Source: JAVVHE01 sp038238915
Lineage (GTDB): Bacteria; Pseudomonadota; Alphaproteobacteria; Sphingomonadales; Sphingomonadaceae
NCBI GenBank assembly: GCA_038238915.1
Contig: JBBSFH010000006.1
Span: forward strand, 75,819-139,818
Direction of reading: 5' to 3'
Length of the DNA stretch: 64,000 bases
The translations under genes were made by a program, and so were the position numbers. Positions 29,239-38,501 of this stretch are shown here, one piece after another; the first letter of the stretch is position 1; each line of letters starts with the position of its first letter. Below the pieces are notes generated by a model that was given only the letters and a program-made list of their open reading frames with translations, did not search any database and was not told the origin of the DNA.

Positions 29239-30213
29239 ATGCGCGTAAAGCGCGGGGGTAAACCGCGACCAGCCATGTTACGGCTGGGTAAACTGATCCA
29301 TTTACGTGTGATTGCACCATCGCATCTTGACGCATTCGACTTTCAATATCGATCTGCTACAATGGAATTCCTTGAGTCGCTTCGTTCTAAGACGTTAATT
29401 AAAGGCATCGGAGTTACGGTCGATTTATCAAGGGTGGAACAGATTCGTCCGTCAGCGGCACTTTTGCTCTTAGCCGAAATAGATCGCACTTTAAACAGGG
29501 CCATTCATACGGCGGCGTTACGCGTTGCCCGCCCGGCTGATCCAGTTATTGACGCCGTTATGAACCAAATAGGCATCTATCGAGGGAATACCGATCCGTC
29601 ACCCGAGTCACAGCGTGATGACGTGAGGCACTGGCGAGCAGCGACCGGCGTTTTGTCTGAAGGCCAAAAAAGTGGCTCGATTTTGGAGTTTTATGACGGA
29701 CGACTTGCCGAGGGTATCACTAAAGGATTGTATGACGGCTTGGTCGAGGCTATGACAAACACAGTCCATCACGCCTACGCTGGACAGGTGGGCGAGGAGT
29801 TGAAGCGACATATCGGCAAACGATGGTGGATGCTTTCTCAAGAACGAGATGGTTTGCTCACGGTCGCGATATGCGATCTCGGGATCGGCATTCCCAGATC
29901 CCTCCCTCGCAGCGAAACGTTTTCGAACGCGGCGGTCAAGGCTTTATGGCGCATTTTAGGACTCGATAATTCGGATGGCAGCGCCATCAAGGTGGCCGTG
30001 GAGCTTGGCCGCACAAGGACCGGCGAGCCGGGGCGCGGCAAGGGTTTGTCGGAAATTGTTCGGGCCGTGAACCTTTCCACCAGCGGCAGAGTATATATAT
30101 GCAGTAACCGTGGTGTGTATGCGAGCGCGGACGGGAAAGACTCCTTTTACAACCATTCACATTCCGTTCGTGGTACGCTGATCCACTGGACTGTTCCTGT
30201 GTCTGACGATTGA
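29239..30213 (+). CDS. STAS-like domain fused to GHKL (HATPase_c) ATPase
   Basis: Counting from ATG 29239 (324 residues), residues about 18-115 resemble a STAS fold (VTVDLSRVEQIRPSAALLLLAEIDR). Residues about 150-320 are a GHKL ATPase: N-box E170-x3-N174...H178 (GLVEAMTNTVHHAY), G1 box D213LGIG and G2 box GRGKGL (265-270). There is no histidine-kinase dimerisation domain, so it looks like an RsbW/SpoIIAB-like switch kinase rather than a sensor kinase. The start could also be GTG 29146 or ATG 29275; ribosome sites are weak. Base use is much more AT-rich than the flanks. It is followed by a STAS-like DUF4325 gene, suggesting a partner-switching module of unknown output. Confidence 0.75.
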   Translation: MRVKRGGKPRPAMLRLGKLIHLRVIAPSHLDAFDFQYRSATMEFLESLRSKTLIKGIGVTVDLSRVEQIRPSAALLLLAEIDRTLNRAIHTAALRVARPADPVIDAVMNQIGIYRGNTDPSPESQRDDVRHWRAATGVLSEGQKSGSILEFYDGRLAEGITKGLYDGLVEAMTNTVHHAYAGQVGEELKRHIGKRWWMLSQERDGLLTVAICDLGIGIPRSLPRSETFSNAAVKALWRILGLDNSDGSAIKVAVELGRTRTGEPGRGKGLSEIVRAVNLSTSGRVYICSNRGVYASADGKDSFYNHSHSVRGTLIHWTVPVSDD

Positions 30214-30221
30214 CAAATGGC

Positions 30222-30539
30222 ATGGAGATTCAAGTGCTTGATATCGCTGACGTTTTTACCCGCTTTCCCGCTGGGCGGTTCCGTGGTGACGGCCCCTACT
30301 CGGGAGAGCGTTTTAGAGACGACTACCTCATTCCTGCGCTGGAAAAATACGGCAAATTGATTGTTCGACTCGACGGGACTATGGGATATGGGTCGTCGTT
30401 CCTCGAAGAGGCGTTTGGTGGGCTCGTGCGTGCAAACCGTTTCAGCGCGAATCAGCTTACGGCCATGATCACGTTGGAGTCGCGCGATCGCTCCCTGATT
30501 GACGAAATCACCGAGTATCTCACCGCTACTCGTCATTGA
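30222..30539 (+). CDS. STAS-like DUF4325 protein
   Basis: The 105-residue protein contains the DUF4325 signature: LIPALEKYGKLIVRLDGTMGYGSSFLEEAFGGLVR, with Gly-Tyr-Gly-Ser-Ser and a C-terminal helix. DUF4325 is a STAS-like fold often encoded beside GHKL ATPases; its biochemical role is unsettled. TTG 30210, in a TTGA overlap with the previous stop, is an alternative start. Together with the preceding gene it gives the ATPase plus STAS layout of anti-sigma/anti-anti-sigma pairs, but no sigma factor is present. Confidence 0.8.
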   Translation: MEIQVLDIADVFTRFPAGRFRGDGPYSGERFRDDYLIPALEKYGKLIVRLDGTMGYGSSFLEEAFGGLVRANRFSANQLTAMITLESRDRSLIDEITEYLTATRH

Positions 30540-31116
30540 AATCCTACCGTTAGCTCTGCCGGCAAACGGCTTGAATTTAGAGCCTCTCGTTCCGTCGTTT
30601 ATGGCCGCCGGCTTGGTATCGGTCGGCTGGGGGGTGCTCGAACGGTTCGCACGCCAGCGTGAAAGGCGGAGTGATCTACGGGAGGCCGTGAAGGTGTTTC
30701 GAGAAGCAGTAGATGAGGTCACTACAGTCGCCTCCTCGTTCTACCAGCTTCCAGGTAACGCACCAGCGGCAACCGCCCTCGCGAACACAATCCGAGCTAA
30801 GATAGGAGCTCTCCCCTTATATCTTGAGACGATGCGCGGGGCTGGAATGGCCCTTAGCACGGACGATGCTCTCCGTTTATTTAGGCAGGCGGTAACGGGC
30901 GGAGAGTTTGACTCATACGCGCGGCAACCTCATCCCGCAGGTTCGAACTTAGCCGATCGAATGGTGATGGCTGGTCAGGACTTATCTCGTACAGTTCAAA
31001 TTGCACTGCTTCAATATCTACTAGCGAAGGCAAGCCTGTGGCGATTTGGCTGGATAAGCCGGTTGCCCATCGGGCCACGAGAGGAAAAAGGCGGCCCGCG
31101 CGTTCGACAACTCTGA
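30499..31116 (+). CDS. Hypothetical protein, third gene of the STAS-GHKL module
   Basis: Up to 205 residues are encoded. One hydrophobic, possibly membrane-associated segment lies near the N-terminus (LVPSFMAAGLVSVGWGVLERF). A charged helix (ARQRERRSDLREAVKVFREA) and a long helical domain with little charge follow. I recognise no family. The start is unclear: TTG 30499 overlaps the DUF4325 gene by 41 bases, TTG 30571 and ATG 30601 are later options, and no strong ribosome site is seen. AT-rich composition continues through this gene and stops near 31160. It could be the effector or membrane anchor of the module. Confidence 0.55.
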   Translation: MTKSPSISPLLVIEILPLALPANGLNLEPLVPSFMAAGLVSVGWGVLERFARQRERRSDLREAVKVFREAVDEVTTVASSFYQLPGNAPAATALANTIRAKIGALPLYLETMRGAGMALSTDDALRLFRQAVTGGEFDSYARQPHPAGSNLADRMVMAGQDLSRTVQIALLQYLLAKASLWRFGWISRLPIGPREEKGGPRVRQL

Positions 31117-31183
31117 CGAAAAAATTGGGCGGGGGCGAGTATCGCAGGTCTGACGGAAGGCTATTTCAAGACCTCCTGCAGTG

Positions 31184-32110
31184 CTACCCCACCCGCTCCC
31201 GCGCCGCCGCATATTCCCCCCGCAACCGCGCCACCAGTTCCGCCACGCCGACCACCGCATCGACCGCACCCACCCCCTGCCCCGCGCCCCAGATGTCTTT
31301 CCACGCCTTGGCGGCGCCGTCGCCGAAGTTCATGGCGCTGGCGTCGCTTTGGGGCAGGTTGGCGGGGTCCAGCCCTGCGGCGCGGATCGAGGCGGCGAGA
31401 TAGTTGCCGTGGACGCCGGTGAAGAGGTTCGAGTAGACGATGTCGGCGGCGCGGCTTTCGACGATGGACGCCTTGTAGGCGTCGGCGGCGCGCGCCTCGT
31501 GCGTGGCGATGAAGGCGCTGCCGATATAGGCGACGTCGGCCCCCATCGCCTCGGCCGCGAGCACCGCGCCGCCGTTGGCGATCGCGCCCGAAAGCGCGAG
31601 CGGGCCATCGAACCACTGGCGGATTTCCTGCACCAGCGCGAAGGGGGAGAGCGTGCCCGCGTGGCCGCCCGCGCCCGCCGCCACCGCGATCAGGCCGTCG
31701 GCGCCTTTCTCGATGGCTTTCCTTGCGAAGCGATCGTCGATGATATCGTGCATGACGATGCCGCCATAGCTGTGGACGGCGGCGTACACGTCCTCGCGCG
31801 CGCCGAGGCTGGTGATGATCAGCGGCACCTTGTGCTTGACGCACAGCGCGAGGTCAGCCTCGACGCGCGGGTTCGAGCGGTGGACGATGAGGTTGACCGC
31901 GTAGGGGGCGTCCTGTGGGGTGAGTTCGGCGGTGAGCCGGGTGAGCCAGTCATCGAGCTGCTCGATGGGGCGCGCGTTCAGGCTGGGAAAGCTGCCGACG
32001 ACGCCCGCGCGGCACTGCGCCAGCACGAGCGCGGGGTGCGAGATGATGAACAGGGGCGCGGCGATCACGGGGATCGACAGGCGGCCTTGCAGCAGCGCGG
32101 GCATCGTCAT
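31184..32110 (-). CDS. Nitronate monooxygenase-family flavoprotein
   Basis: This is a 308-residue FMN TIM barrel. IPVIAAPLFIISHPALVLAQ opens the barrel, GVVGSFPSLNARP follows, and GADGLIAVAAGAGGHAGTLSPFALVQEI is the phosphate-binding and catalytic-His region. LSGAIANGGAVLAAEAMGADVAYIGSAF completes the FMN site. It oxidises nitronates or related carbanions. It is the second gene of a minus-strand pair, five bases downstream of an enoyl-CoA hydratase gene. I chose ATG 32110; ATG 32104 two codons on is also possible. Confidence 0.93.
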   Translation of the reverse strand: MTMPALLQGRLSIPVIAAPLFIISHPALVLAQCRAGVVGSFPSLNARPIEQLDDWLTRLTAELTPQDAPYAVNLIVHRSNPRVEADLALCVKHKVPLIITSLGAREDVYAAVHSYGGIVMHDIIDDRFARKAIEKGADGLIAVAAGAGGHAGTLSPFALVQEIRQWFDGPLALSGAIANGGAVLAAEAMGADVAYIGSAFIATHEARAADAYKASIVESRAADIVYSNLFTGVHGNYLAASIRAAGLDPANLPQSDASAMNFGDGAAKAWKDIWGAGQGVGAVDAVVGVAELVARLRGEYAAARERVG

Positions 32111-32115
32111 GGCGG

Positions 32116-32862
32116 TCAGGCTTTCCGGGCGAAGAAGGCGGCGATGGCGCTCTTGAGTTCGGGCGACGCAAGCTGGGCGGCGAAATGCCCGCCCTCGCGG
32201 TCCATGCGCGTGGCGACCCCGGGCGCATCGTCGCGCAGCAGGCGTTTGGTGAGCGCGAGTGCGGCGGGCGGTTTGGCAGCGAGGCGGTGCGCGAGTTTCA
32301 GCGCCTCGGCGCGTTCGGACCCGGCGGGCACCACGCGGTTGGCCCAGCCCCACGCGAGCGCGGTCTGCGCGTCGATCGCATCGCCCAGCATCAGCATCTC
32401 GGCCGCACGCGCGTGGCCGATGGCGCGCGGCACGAGGAGCGAGGAGGCGGCCTCGGGCACCAGCGCCAGATCGACGAAGGGCATTTTGAGGCGCGCATCA
32501 TCGGCGAGCACAACAAGGTCGCAGTGGAGCAGCATGGTCGTACCGATGCCCACCGCCTGGCCCTGAACGGCCGCGACCACGGGTTTGTCTGCGCCGGCGA
32601 GCCCGTGAAGGAAGCGGAAGACCGGGCTGTCCTTGCCCTGCGGCGGGTTGGCGATGAAATCGTGGAGATCATTGCCTGCGGTGAAGTGCGCGCCTTCGGC
32701 GGAGATCAGGATGGCGCGGACGCCTTCGTCGGCTTGGAAACCTGCCAATGCGTCGGCTAGCGCGGCGTACATCGTAGTGGTGATCGCGTTGCGCTTGCTC
32801 GCCCTCGCGAGGCGCAGTTCGGCGACGGGGCCGTCGCGTTCGATGATAATATGCTCGCTCAT
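32116..32862 (-). CDS. Enoyl-CoA hydratase/isomerase-family protein
   Basis: The 248-residue crotonase-fold protein has the oxyanion-hole strand AEGAHFTAGNDLHDF, VQGQAVGIGTTMLLHCDLVV, and the catalytic region PFVDLALVPEAASSLLVPRAIG. The second Glu of true hydratases is in the usual place, though activity cannot be proven. It likely hydrates or isomerises enoyl-CoA esters in beta-oxidation. It overlaps no neighbour and is probably co-transcribed with the nitronate monooxygenase. Confidence 0.93.
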   Translation of the reverse strand: MSEHIIIERDGPVAELRLARASKRNAITTTMYAALADALAGFQADEGVRAILISAEGAHFTAGNDLHDFIANPPQGKDSPVFRFLHGLAGADKPVVAAVQGQAVGIGTTMLLHCDLVVLADDARLKMPFVDLALVPEAASSLLVPRAIGHARAAEMLMLGDAIDAQTALAWGWANRVVPAGSERAEALKLAHRLAAKPPAALALTKRLLRDDAPGVATRMDREGGHFAAQLASPELKSAIAAFFARKA

Positions 32863-32967
32863 GCCGACACCATGGCGGCCATGGTGGCTCGAAGCAACGG
32901 GTGCGAAATGGGCGAGGAAGGGGAAACCAGGACGCGGCGGGGACGGTCCGCCGCCGCGTCTGTGGCC

Positions 32968-33408
32968 CTAGTTTGCCTGTGCGAGCAGCGGCATGATCCG
33001 CTTGCTGGCAAGCCCGGGAAGCTTCGCGCCCGCAGCCTTTGCAGCGGCGAGGTTGGGAGCCGGCCCCACATCCACGACCGCAACCATGCCCATCGAGTAA
33101 TGGGGCTGGCACTTCACGGCGTAGATACCGGGCTTGGTGACGGTGAGATCGACTTCCTTGTTGATCTGGCCAGCAACCTTGGGCACGCCAGCGGGCATCA
33201 TGCCATCGATCGACTGCACGATGTGGCCGGGGTTGGTCGGCAGGAACTTGATCGTGTCGCCAACGCTCGCCTTAATGAACGCGGGCTCGAACACCATGTA
33301 CTGGCCAGGCTGCGAGCCCTTGTTCTTCATCTGCACGGCGATGATTTTTGCGAACGCGGGTGAGACGACGCCGGTGAGGAGCGCGGCGGTGAGTAGCAGT
33401 GCACGCAT
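32968..33408 (-). CDS. Pseudoazurin (type 1 copper protein)
   Basis: The 146-residue protein has a cleavable signal peptide (to PAFA, residue 20) and a cupredoxin domain. Copper ligands are visible: H62 in NPGHIVQ, then C100, H103 and M108 in KCQPHYSMGM. The spacing Cys-x2-His-x4-Met matches pseudoazurin. It shuttles single electrons in the periplasm, commonly to copper nitrite reductase or peroxidases. No such reductase is encoded here, so its partner is elsewhere. Confidence 0.93.
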   Translation of the reverse strand: MRALLLTAALLTGVVSPAFAKIIAVQMKNKGSQPGQYMVFEPAFIKASVGDTIKFLPTNPGHIVQSIDGMMPAGVPKVAGQINKEVDLTVTKPGIYAVKCQPHYSMGMVAVVDVGPAPNLAAAKAAGAKLPGLASKRIMPLLAQAN

Positions 33409-33520
33409 TATCGAAGGACTCCGTTGTTCAGGAAAGTACTGACCGGTGAAATGGCGCGCGCGCGCGCGAACGCAATGCGCACCGGTCGAATAGCCGCAAC
33501 CCGCATGGGTTAAAAGAAGG

Positions 33521-34231
33521 TCAGGCGGCCTTCGCTGCCTCGAAGCGGCGGTTCGCCTCGCTCCAGTTCAGCACCTGCCACCAGCCCTTGAGATAATCGG
33601 CGCGCTTGTTCTGGTGCTTCAGATAATAGGCGTGCTCCCACACGTCGTTGCCGATCACGACCGCGCCCTTATGCTCGGCTGCGTCCATCAGCGGGTTGTC
33701 CTGGTTGGGCGTGCTGCTGACGGCGAGCTTGCCGCCCGACCAGATCACCCACGCCCAGCCCGAGCCGAACCGGCCGACGCCGGCCGCGTTGAACTTCTCC
33801 TGCATCGCATCCACCGAGCCGAAGTCGGCCGCAATCTGGTCTCGCAATGCGCCCGAAGGCTCGCCGCCGTGGCCCGGTGCGGCCATCAGTTGCCAGAACA
33901 GGCTGTGGTTCCAATGCCCGCCCGCGTTGTTGCGCACCAACGGCGGCAGGGAACCCGCCTTGGCCACGATCTGCTCCAGCGTCAGCGAAGCCAGCGCCGG
34001 ATCGGCCGCCACACCCTCGTTCAGCTTGTCCACATAGGCCTGATGGTGCTTGCCGTGGTGCAGCTCCATCGTATGAGTATCGATCACCGGCTCGAGTGCG
34101 GCAGGCGCGTAGGGCAGCGGGGGTAGCGTGAAGGCCATGGGTTTCTCCTTGGGAGCGGAACGGGCGATCGCAGCGCCAATGGGAAGCGCGGCTGCGGCGA
34201 GCATGAGGCTGCGTCGATCGATCAACGTCAT
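33521..34231 (-). CDS. sodB: Fe/Mn superoxide dismutase with Tat-like leader
   Basis: The 236-residue product starts at ATG 34231 with GGAGG eight bases upstream. It opens with a twin-arginine-like leader (IDRRSLMLAAAALPIGAAIARSA). The mature enzyme begins near MAFTLPPLPYAPAALEP and has the metal ligands in MELHHGKHH, GGHWNHSLFW and DVWEHAYYLKH. GG..W.H and Q-less Fe-type signatures point to an iron or cambialistic enzyme. A strong internal ribosome site precedes an in-frame ATG at 34138 that would make a 205-residue cytosolic form without leader. Confidence 0.93.
   Translation of the reverse strand: MTLIDRRSLMLAAAALPIGAAIARSAPKEKPMAFTLPPLPYAPAALEPVIDTHTMELHHGKHHQAYVDKLNEGVAADPALASLTLEQIVAKAGSLPPLVRNNAGGHWNHSLFWQLMAAPGHGGEPSGALRDQIAADFGSVDAMQEKFNAAGVGRFGSGWAWVIWSGGKLAVSSTPNQDNPLMDAAEHKGAVVIGNDVWEHAYYLKHQNKRADYLKGWWQVLNWSEANRRFEAAKAA
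34136..34150 (-). promoter_or_regulatory. Internal ribosome binding site and second start of the SOD gene
   Basis: On the minus strand AAGGAG (34150-34145) precedes an in-frame ATG (34138-34136) by six bases, inside the SOD coding sequence. The downstream ATG begins MAFTLPPLPYAP, the normal N-terminus of a cytosolic FeSOD. Initiation here would give a leaderless protein alongside the exported form. Confidence 0.6.
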
Positions 34232-34335
34232 AGGGGGCCTCCGGGGTGCACCGTTTCCTAGCGAGGCCACACGCCCGCGCCAAGCCGTCCCGTTGACCCA
34301 TGCGATTCGCACCCCTAGGTCGCCATGGCGTGCGC

Positions 34336-34411
34336 GGGCCCTTAGCTCAGTCGGTAGAGCATCGGACTTTTAATCCGTTGGTCGCTGGTTCAAATCCAGC
34401 AGGGCCCACCA
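34336..34411 (+). tRNA. tRNA-Lys (anticodon TTT)
   Basis: The 76-base cloverleaf has acceptor stem GGGCCCT/AGGGCCC, D-arm GCTC...GAGC, anticodon loop CTTTTAA (anticodon TTT) and T-arm GCTGG-TTCAAAT-CCAGC. The CCA end is encoded. The anticodon stem has one T-T mismatch at its outer pair (27-43). It reads AAA and AAG lysine codons. Confidence 0.97.
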
Positions 34412-34430
34412 ACGCCATGAGCATCGCGGC

Positions 34431-34589
34431 ATGAAGAAAAACGCCAACGGCCCTCGACCCGCCAAAGCCGATCTGCCCGACAAGAACTGCGCGGCGTGCC
34501 AACGCCCCTTCGCGTGGCGCAAGAAATGGGCGCGCGATTGGGAGAAGGTGCGCTTCTGCTCGGATCGCTGCCGGGCGGCGGGCGGCTAA
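34431..34589 (+). CDS. DUF2256 zinc-ribbon-like small protein
   Basis: This 52-residue protein is too short for most gene finders. It begins MKKNANGPRP and has LPDKNCAACQRPFAWRKKW followed by EKVRFCSDRCR. Two CxxC/CxxxC pairs and the Trp-rich spacer are the DUF2256 hallmark, probably a zinc knuckle. Function unknown. It begins 20 bases after the tRNA and may be transcribed with it or with ribE. Confidence 0.85.
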   Translation: MKKNANGPRPAKADLPDKNCAACQRPFAWRKKWARDWEKVRFCSDRCRAAGG

Positions 34590-34630
34590 GGCGCTTTGCG
34601 GCGCGCCGCCGGACGCGGTAACGCTCGCGC

Positions 34631-35241
34631 ATGTTCACTGGCATCATCACCGACATCGGTCGCATCCGCAGCCTCGAACCACGCGGCGATCTGCACGCGA
34701 TCATCGAGACGCGCTATGATACGGCTGGCATCGCGCTTGGTGCGTCGATCGCGTGTTCGGGGCCGTGTTTGACGGTCGTGGACAAGGGGGCGGACTGGTT
34801 CGCGGTCGACATCTCGGCCGAAACGCTGGGCCGAACGCCGCCCGGCTTCTGGATCGTCGGCAAGCGCCTCAACCTGGAACGCGCGCTGAAGGTTGGCGAG
34901 GAGCTCGGCGGGCACATCGTTTCGGGCCATGTCGATGGCATCGGAACCGTCGTGTCGATCGCACCCGAAGGCGACAGCCACCGCTGGACGATCGAGGCGC
35001 CTGCCGCAATCGCACCCTACCTCGCCCCCAAAGGTTCGGTCGCGGTCGATGGGGTTTCGCTCACCGTGAACACGGTCGAAGATCTGCCCGGCGGGACCGC
35101 GCGCTTCGGCCTCAACATCATCCCACATACCGATCTGCACACCACATTGGGCGCGATGGTCGCGGGGGATGTGGTCAACCTCGAAATCGATACGCTCGCG
35201 CGCTATCTCGGCCGGATGACCGTCTACGCCCAGCTCACGAA

Positions 35242-35245
<4 letters not shown>
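34631..35245 (+). CDS. ribE: Riboflavin synthase, alpha subunit
   Basis: This is a 204-residue enzyme with two lumazine-binding repeats: MFTGIITDIGRI and GHIVSGHVDGIGTV...DGVSLTVN at the start of the halves. It dismutates two 6,7-dimethyl-8-ribityllumazine molecules to riboflavin. Length is normal. It is the first gene of a ribE-ribB/X-ribH operon in which every junction is a GTGA overlap. I see no FMN riboswitch in the 41 bases upstream. Confidence 0.96.
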
Positions 35246-36338
<1,093 letters not shown>

Positions 36339-36342
<4 letters not shown>

Positions 36343-36761
36343 CGCACGTGCTGATCGCCGAGGCGCGCTTCTATCCCGCGCTCGCGGACGCACTGCTCGA
36401 AGGCGCGCGCGCCGCGCTCGATATGGCCGGAGCGACGCACGAGACGGTCACCGTGCCCGGCGCGCTCGAAATCCCCGCCGCGATCCAGCTCGCCGCATCG
36501 AGCGACCGTTTCCACGCCTATGTCGCGCTCGGCGTCGTCATCCGGGGCGAGACCTATCATTTCGAAGTGGTCGCCAATGAAAGCGCGCGCGCGATCATGG
36601 CCCTGACGCTCGATGGGCTTGCGGTGGGCAACGGCATCCTGACCGTGGAAACGGAAGCGCAAGCGTGGTCGCGTGCGCGGGCAAGCGAGGGAGACAAGGG
36701 CGGCGGCGCGGCGCGTGCGGCGCTGGCGCTCCTGGGCGTGGCGGAACGGTTCCGGTTTTAG
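36339..36761 (+). CDS. ribH: 6,7-Dimethyl-8-ribityllumazine synthase
   Basis: The 140-residue protein starts at GTG 36339 in a GTGA overlap. It has VPGALEIPAAIQ (substrate phosphate region), YVALGVVIRGETYHFEVVANESARAIM (catalytic His in YHFE) and LAVGNGILTVETEAQAW. It condenses the ribityl-diaminopyrimidine with dihydroxybutanone phosphate, the step before RibE. It is the last gene of the riboflavin operon and ends six bases from the convergent fhs gene. Confidence 0.96.
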
Positions 36762-36767
36762 CCTCTC

Positions 36768-38435
36768 TCAATAGAGGCCATCGATCTCGCCGTGCGCGTC
36801 GACATGGATACGCTCGGCAGCGGGCGAGCGCGGCAGCCCGGGCATCGTCATGATGTCCCCGCAGATCGCGACGACGAATCCCGCTCCCGCAGCCAGCCGC
36901 ACCTCGCGCACGGGGAGGATGTGGCCGGTCGGCGCGCCGAGCAGCGTGGGATCGGCGGAGAAGCTGTACTGCGTCTTGGCGATGCACACCGGCAGATGCC
37001 CGAACCCCAGACCCTCCCACGCCGCAAGCTGATCGCGCACGCGCTTGGGCGCGGATACGCCGCCCGCGAGGTAGATGCGGTTGGCCACCGCTTCGATCTT
37101 CTCGAACAGCGGCAGCGCGTCTGGATAGAGCATCGTCACATGCGCCGATCCTGCATCGGCGAGCGCCACGACCTCCTCGGCCAGAGCGGTTGCACCCGCC
37201 CCGCCCTCTGCCCAGTGGCGGCACGAAAACGCGCGCACGCCGTGCGTGGCCGCGATTGCAACGATCGCCGCCGTCTCGGCCTCGGTGTCCGTCGCGAAAT
37301 GGTTGATCGCAACCACCACGGGCACACCGAAGGCCCGCATATTATCGATATGGCGCGCCAGATTGGCCGCACCGCGCTCGACCGCGGCCACATCCTGGAT
37401 CGCCAGATCGGCCTTTCGCACTCCGCCCTGCATCTTGAGCGCGCGAACGGTGGCGACGATGACCGCCACATCGGGTGCCAGCCCGGACTGGCGGCATTTG
37501 ATGTCGATGAACTTCTCCGCGCCAAGGTCCGCCCCGAACCCGGCTTCGGTGACGACATAATCGCCGAGCGAAAGCCCAAGGCGAGTGGCGACGACCGAGT
37601 TGCAGCCATGCGCGATATTGCCGAACGGACCGCCGTGGATGAGCGCCGGGTTGCCCTCGAGCGTCTGCACCAGATTGGGCCGGAACGCCTCGACGAGCAG
37701 CGCCGTCATCGCCCCATCCGCCTTCAGGTCGCGCGCGGTGATGGGATGATTGGCGCGCGTATAGGCCACCACGATCCGGCCGAGCCGCGCCTCCATCTCG
37801 GCGAGGTTTTCCGCGAGGCAGAAGATCGCCATCACCTCGGATGCGACGGTGATGTCGAAGCCGGATTCGCGCGGCGGGCCATTGGCAGAGCCGCCCAGCC
37901 CCTGCACGGTCGCCCGCAGCGCGCGGTCGTTCATGTCGAGCACGCGCCGCCAGACGATGCGGCTCACATCGATTTCGAGCGCATTGCCCCAGTGGATATG
38001 GTTGTCGAGCATTGCCGCGAGCAGATTATGCGCAGTCGAGATGGCGTGAAAATCGCCGGTGAAATGCAGGTTGATCTCGGTCATCGGCGCAACCTGCGCG
38101 TGGCCGCCGCCCGTCGCCCCGCCCTTCTGGCCGAAGCAGGGACCAAGCGAGGGTTCGCGCAGGCACAGTACCGCGCGCCGGCCGATCAGGTTAAGCGCGT
38201 CCGCCAGCCCGACCGACGTGGTCGTCTTGCCCTCGCCAGCCGGGGTCGGGCTGATCGCGGTGACAAGGATGAGGCGGCCTGGGGGGCGGGACGAGGTGCC
38301 GAGCGCACCAAAATCGATCTTGGCCTTGTATCGGCCGTAGGGGATGAGGGCTGCGTCTTCGATGGCGAGCCGCGCGGCGATCTCCCCGATTGGGCGAAGC
38401 TGAACGGTCCGGGCGATTTCGATATCGGTTGGCAC
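36768..38435 (-). CDS. fhs: Formate-tetrahydrofolate ligase
   Basis: The 555-residue enzyme has the N-terminal ATP loop TPAGEGKTTTSVGLADAL, then RREPSLGPCFGQKGGATGGG-like glycine-rich sequence, and the later FGADLGAEKFIDIKC and DIMTMPGLP motifs. It makes 10-formyl-THF from formate, ATP and THF, feeding purine synthesis; purF lies about 2.6 kb away on the other strand. Length is normal. It is monocistronic between the riboflavin operon and the helicase. Confidence 0.96.
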   Translation of the reverse strand: MPTDIEIARTVQLRPIGEIAARLAIEDAALIPYGRYKAKIDFGALGTSSRPPGRLILVTAISPTPAGEGKTTTSVGLADALNLIGRRAVLCLREPSLGPCFGQKGGATGGGHAQVAPMTEINLHFTGDFHAISTAHNLLAAMLDNHIHWGNALEIDVSRIVWRRVLDMNDRALRATVQGLGGSANGPPRESGFDITVASEVMAIFCLAENLAEMEARLGRIVVAYTRANHPITARDLKADGAMTALLVEAFRPNLVQTLEGNPALIHGGPFGNIAHGCNSVVATRLGLSLGDYVVTEAGFGADLGAEKFIDIKCRQSGLAPDVAVIVATVRALKMQGGVRKADLAIQDVAAVERGAANLARHIDNMRAFGVPVVVAINHFATDTEAETAAIVAIAATHGVRAFSCRHWAEGGAGATALAEEVVALADAGSAHVTMLYPDALPLFEKIEAVANRIYLAGGVSAPKRVRDQLAAWEGLGFGHLPVCIAKTQYSFSADPTLLGAPTGHILPVREVRLAAGAGFVVAICGDIMTMPGLPRSPAAERIHVDAHGEIDGLY

Positions 38436-38501
38436 GCGGTGATCCTAACCGGGGGCCGAAGTTCATGCCAGCCACAAGCCGATCGCGGGCCGCCGCCCTA
38501 C

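Noticed and set aside
33440..33500. Alternating CG run (GCGCGCGCGCGCG) near 33460
   Set aside because: Simple dinucleotide run in a GC-rich intergenic stretch; no coding or structural meaning could be supported.
34590..34630. FMN riboswitch before ribE
   Set aside because: Only about 41 bases separate DUF2256 from ribE and none of the conserved RFN element sequence is present.
36792..38501. Long upstream extension of the helicase frame
   Set aside because: It is antisense to fhs with typical high-GC shadow composition; helicase homology starts at about 38502.
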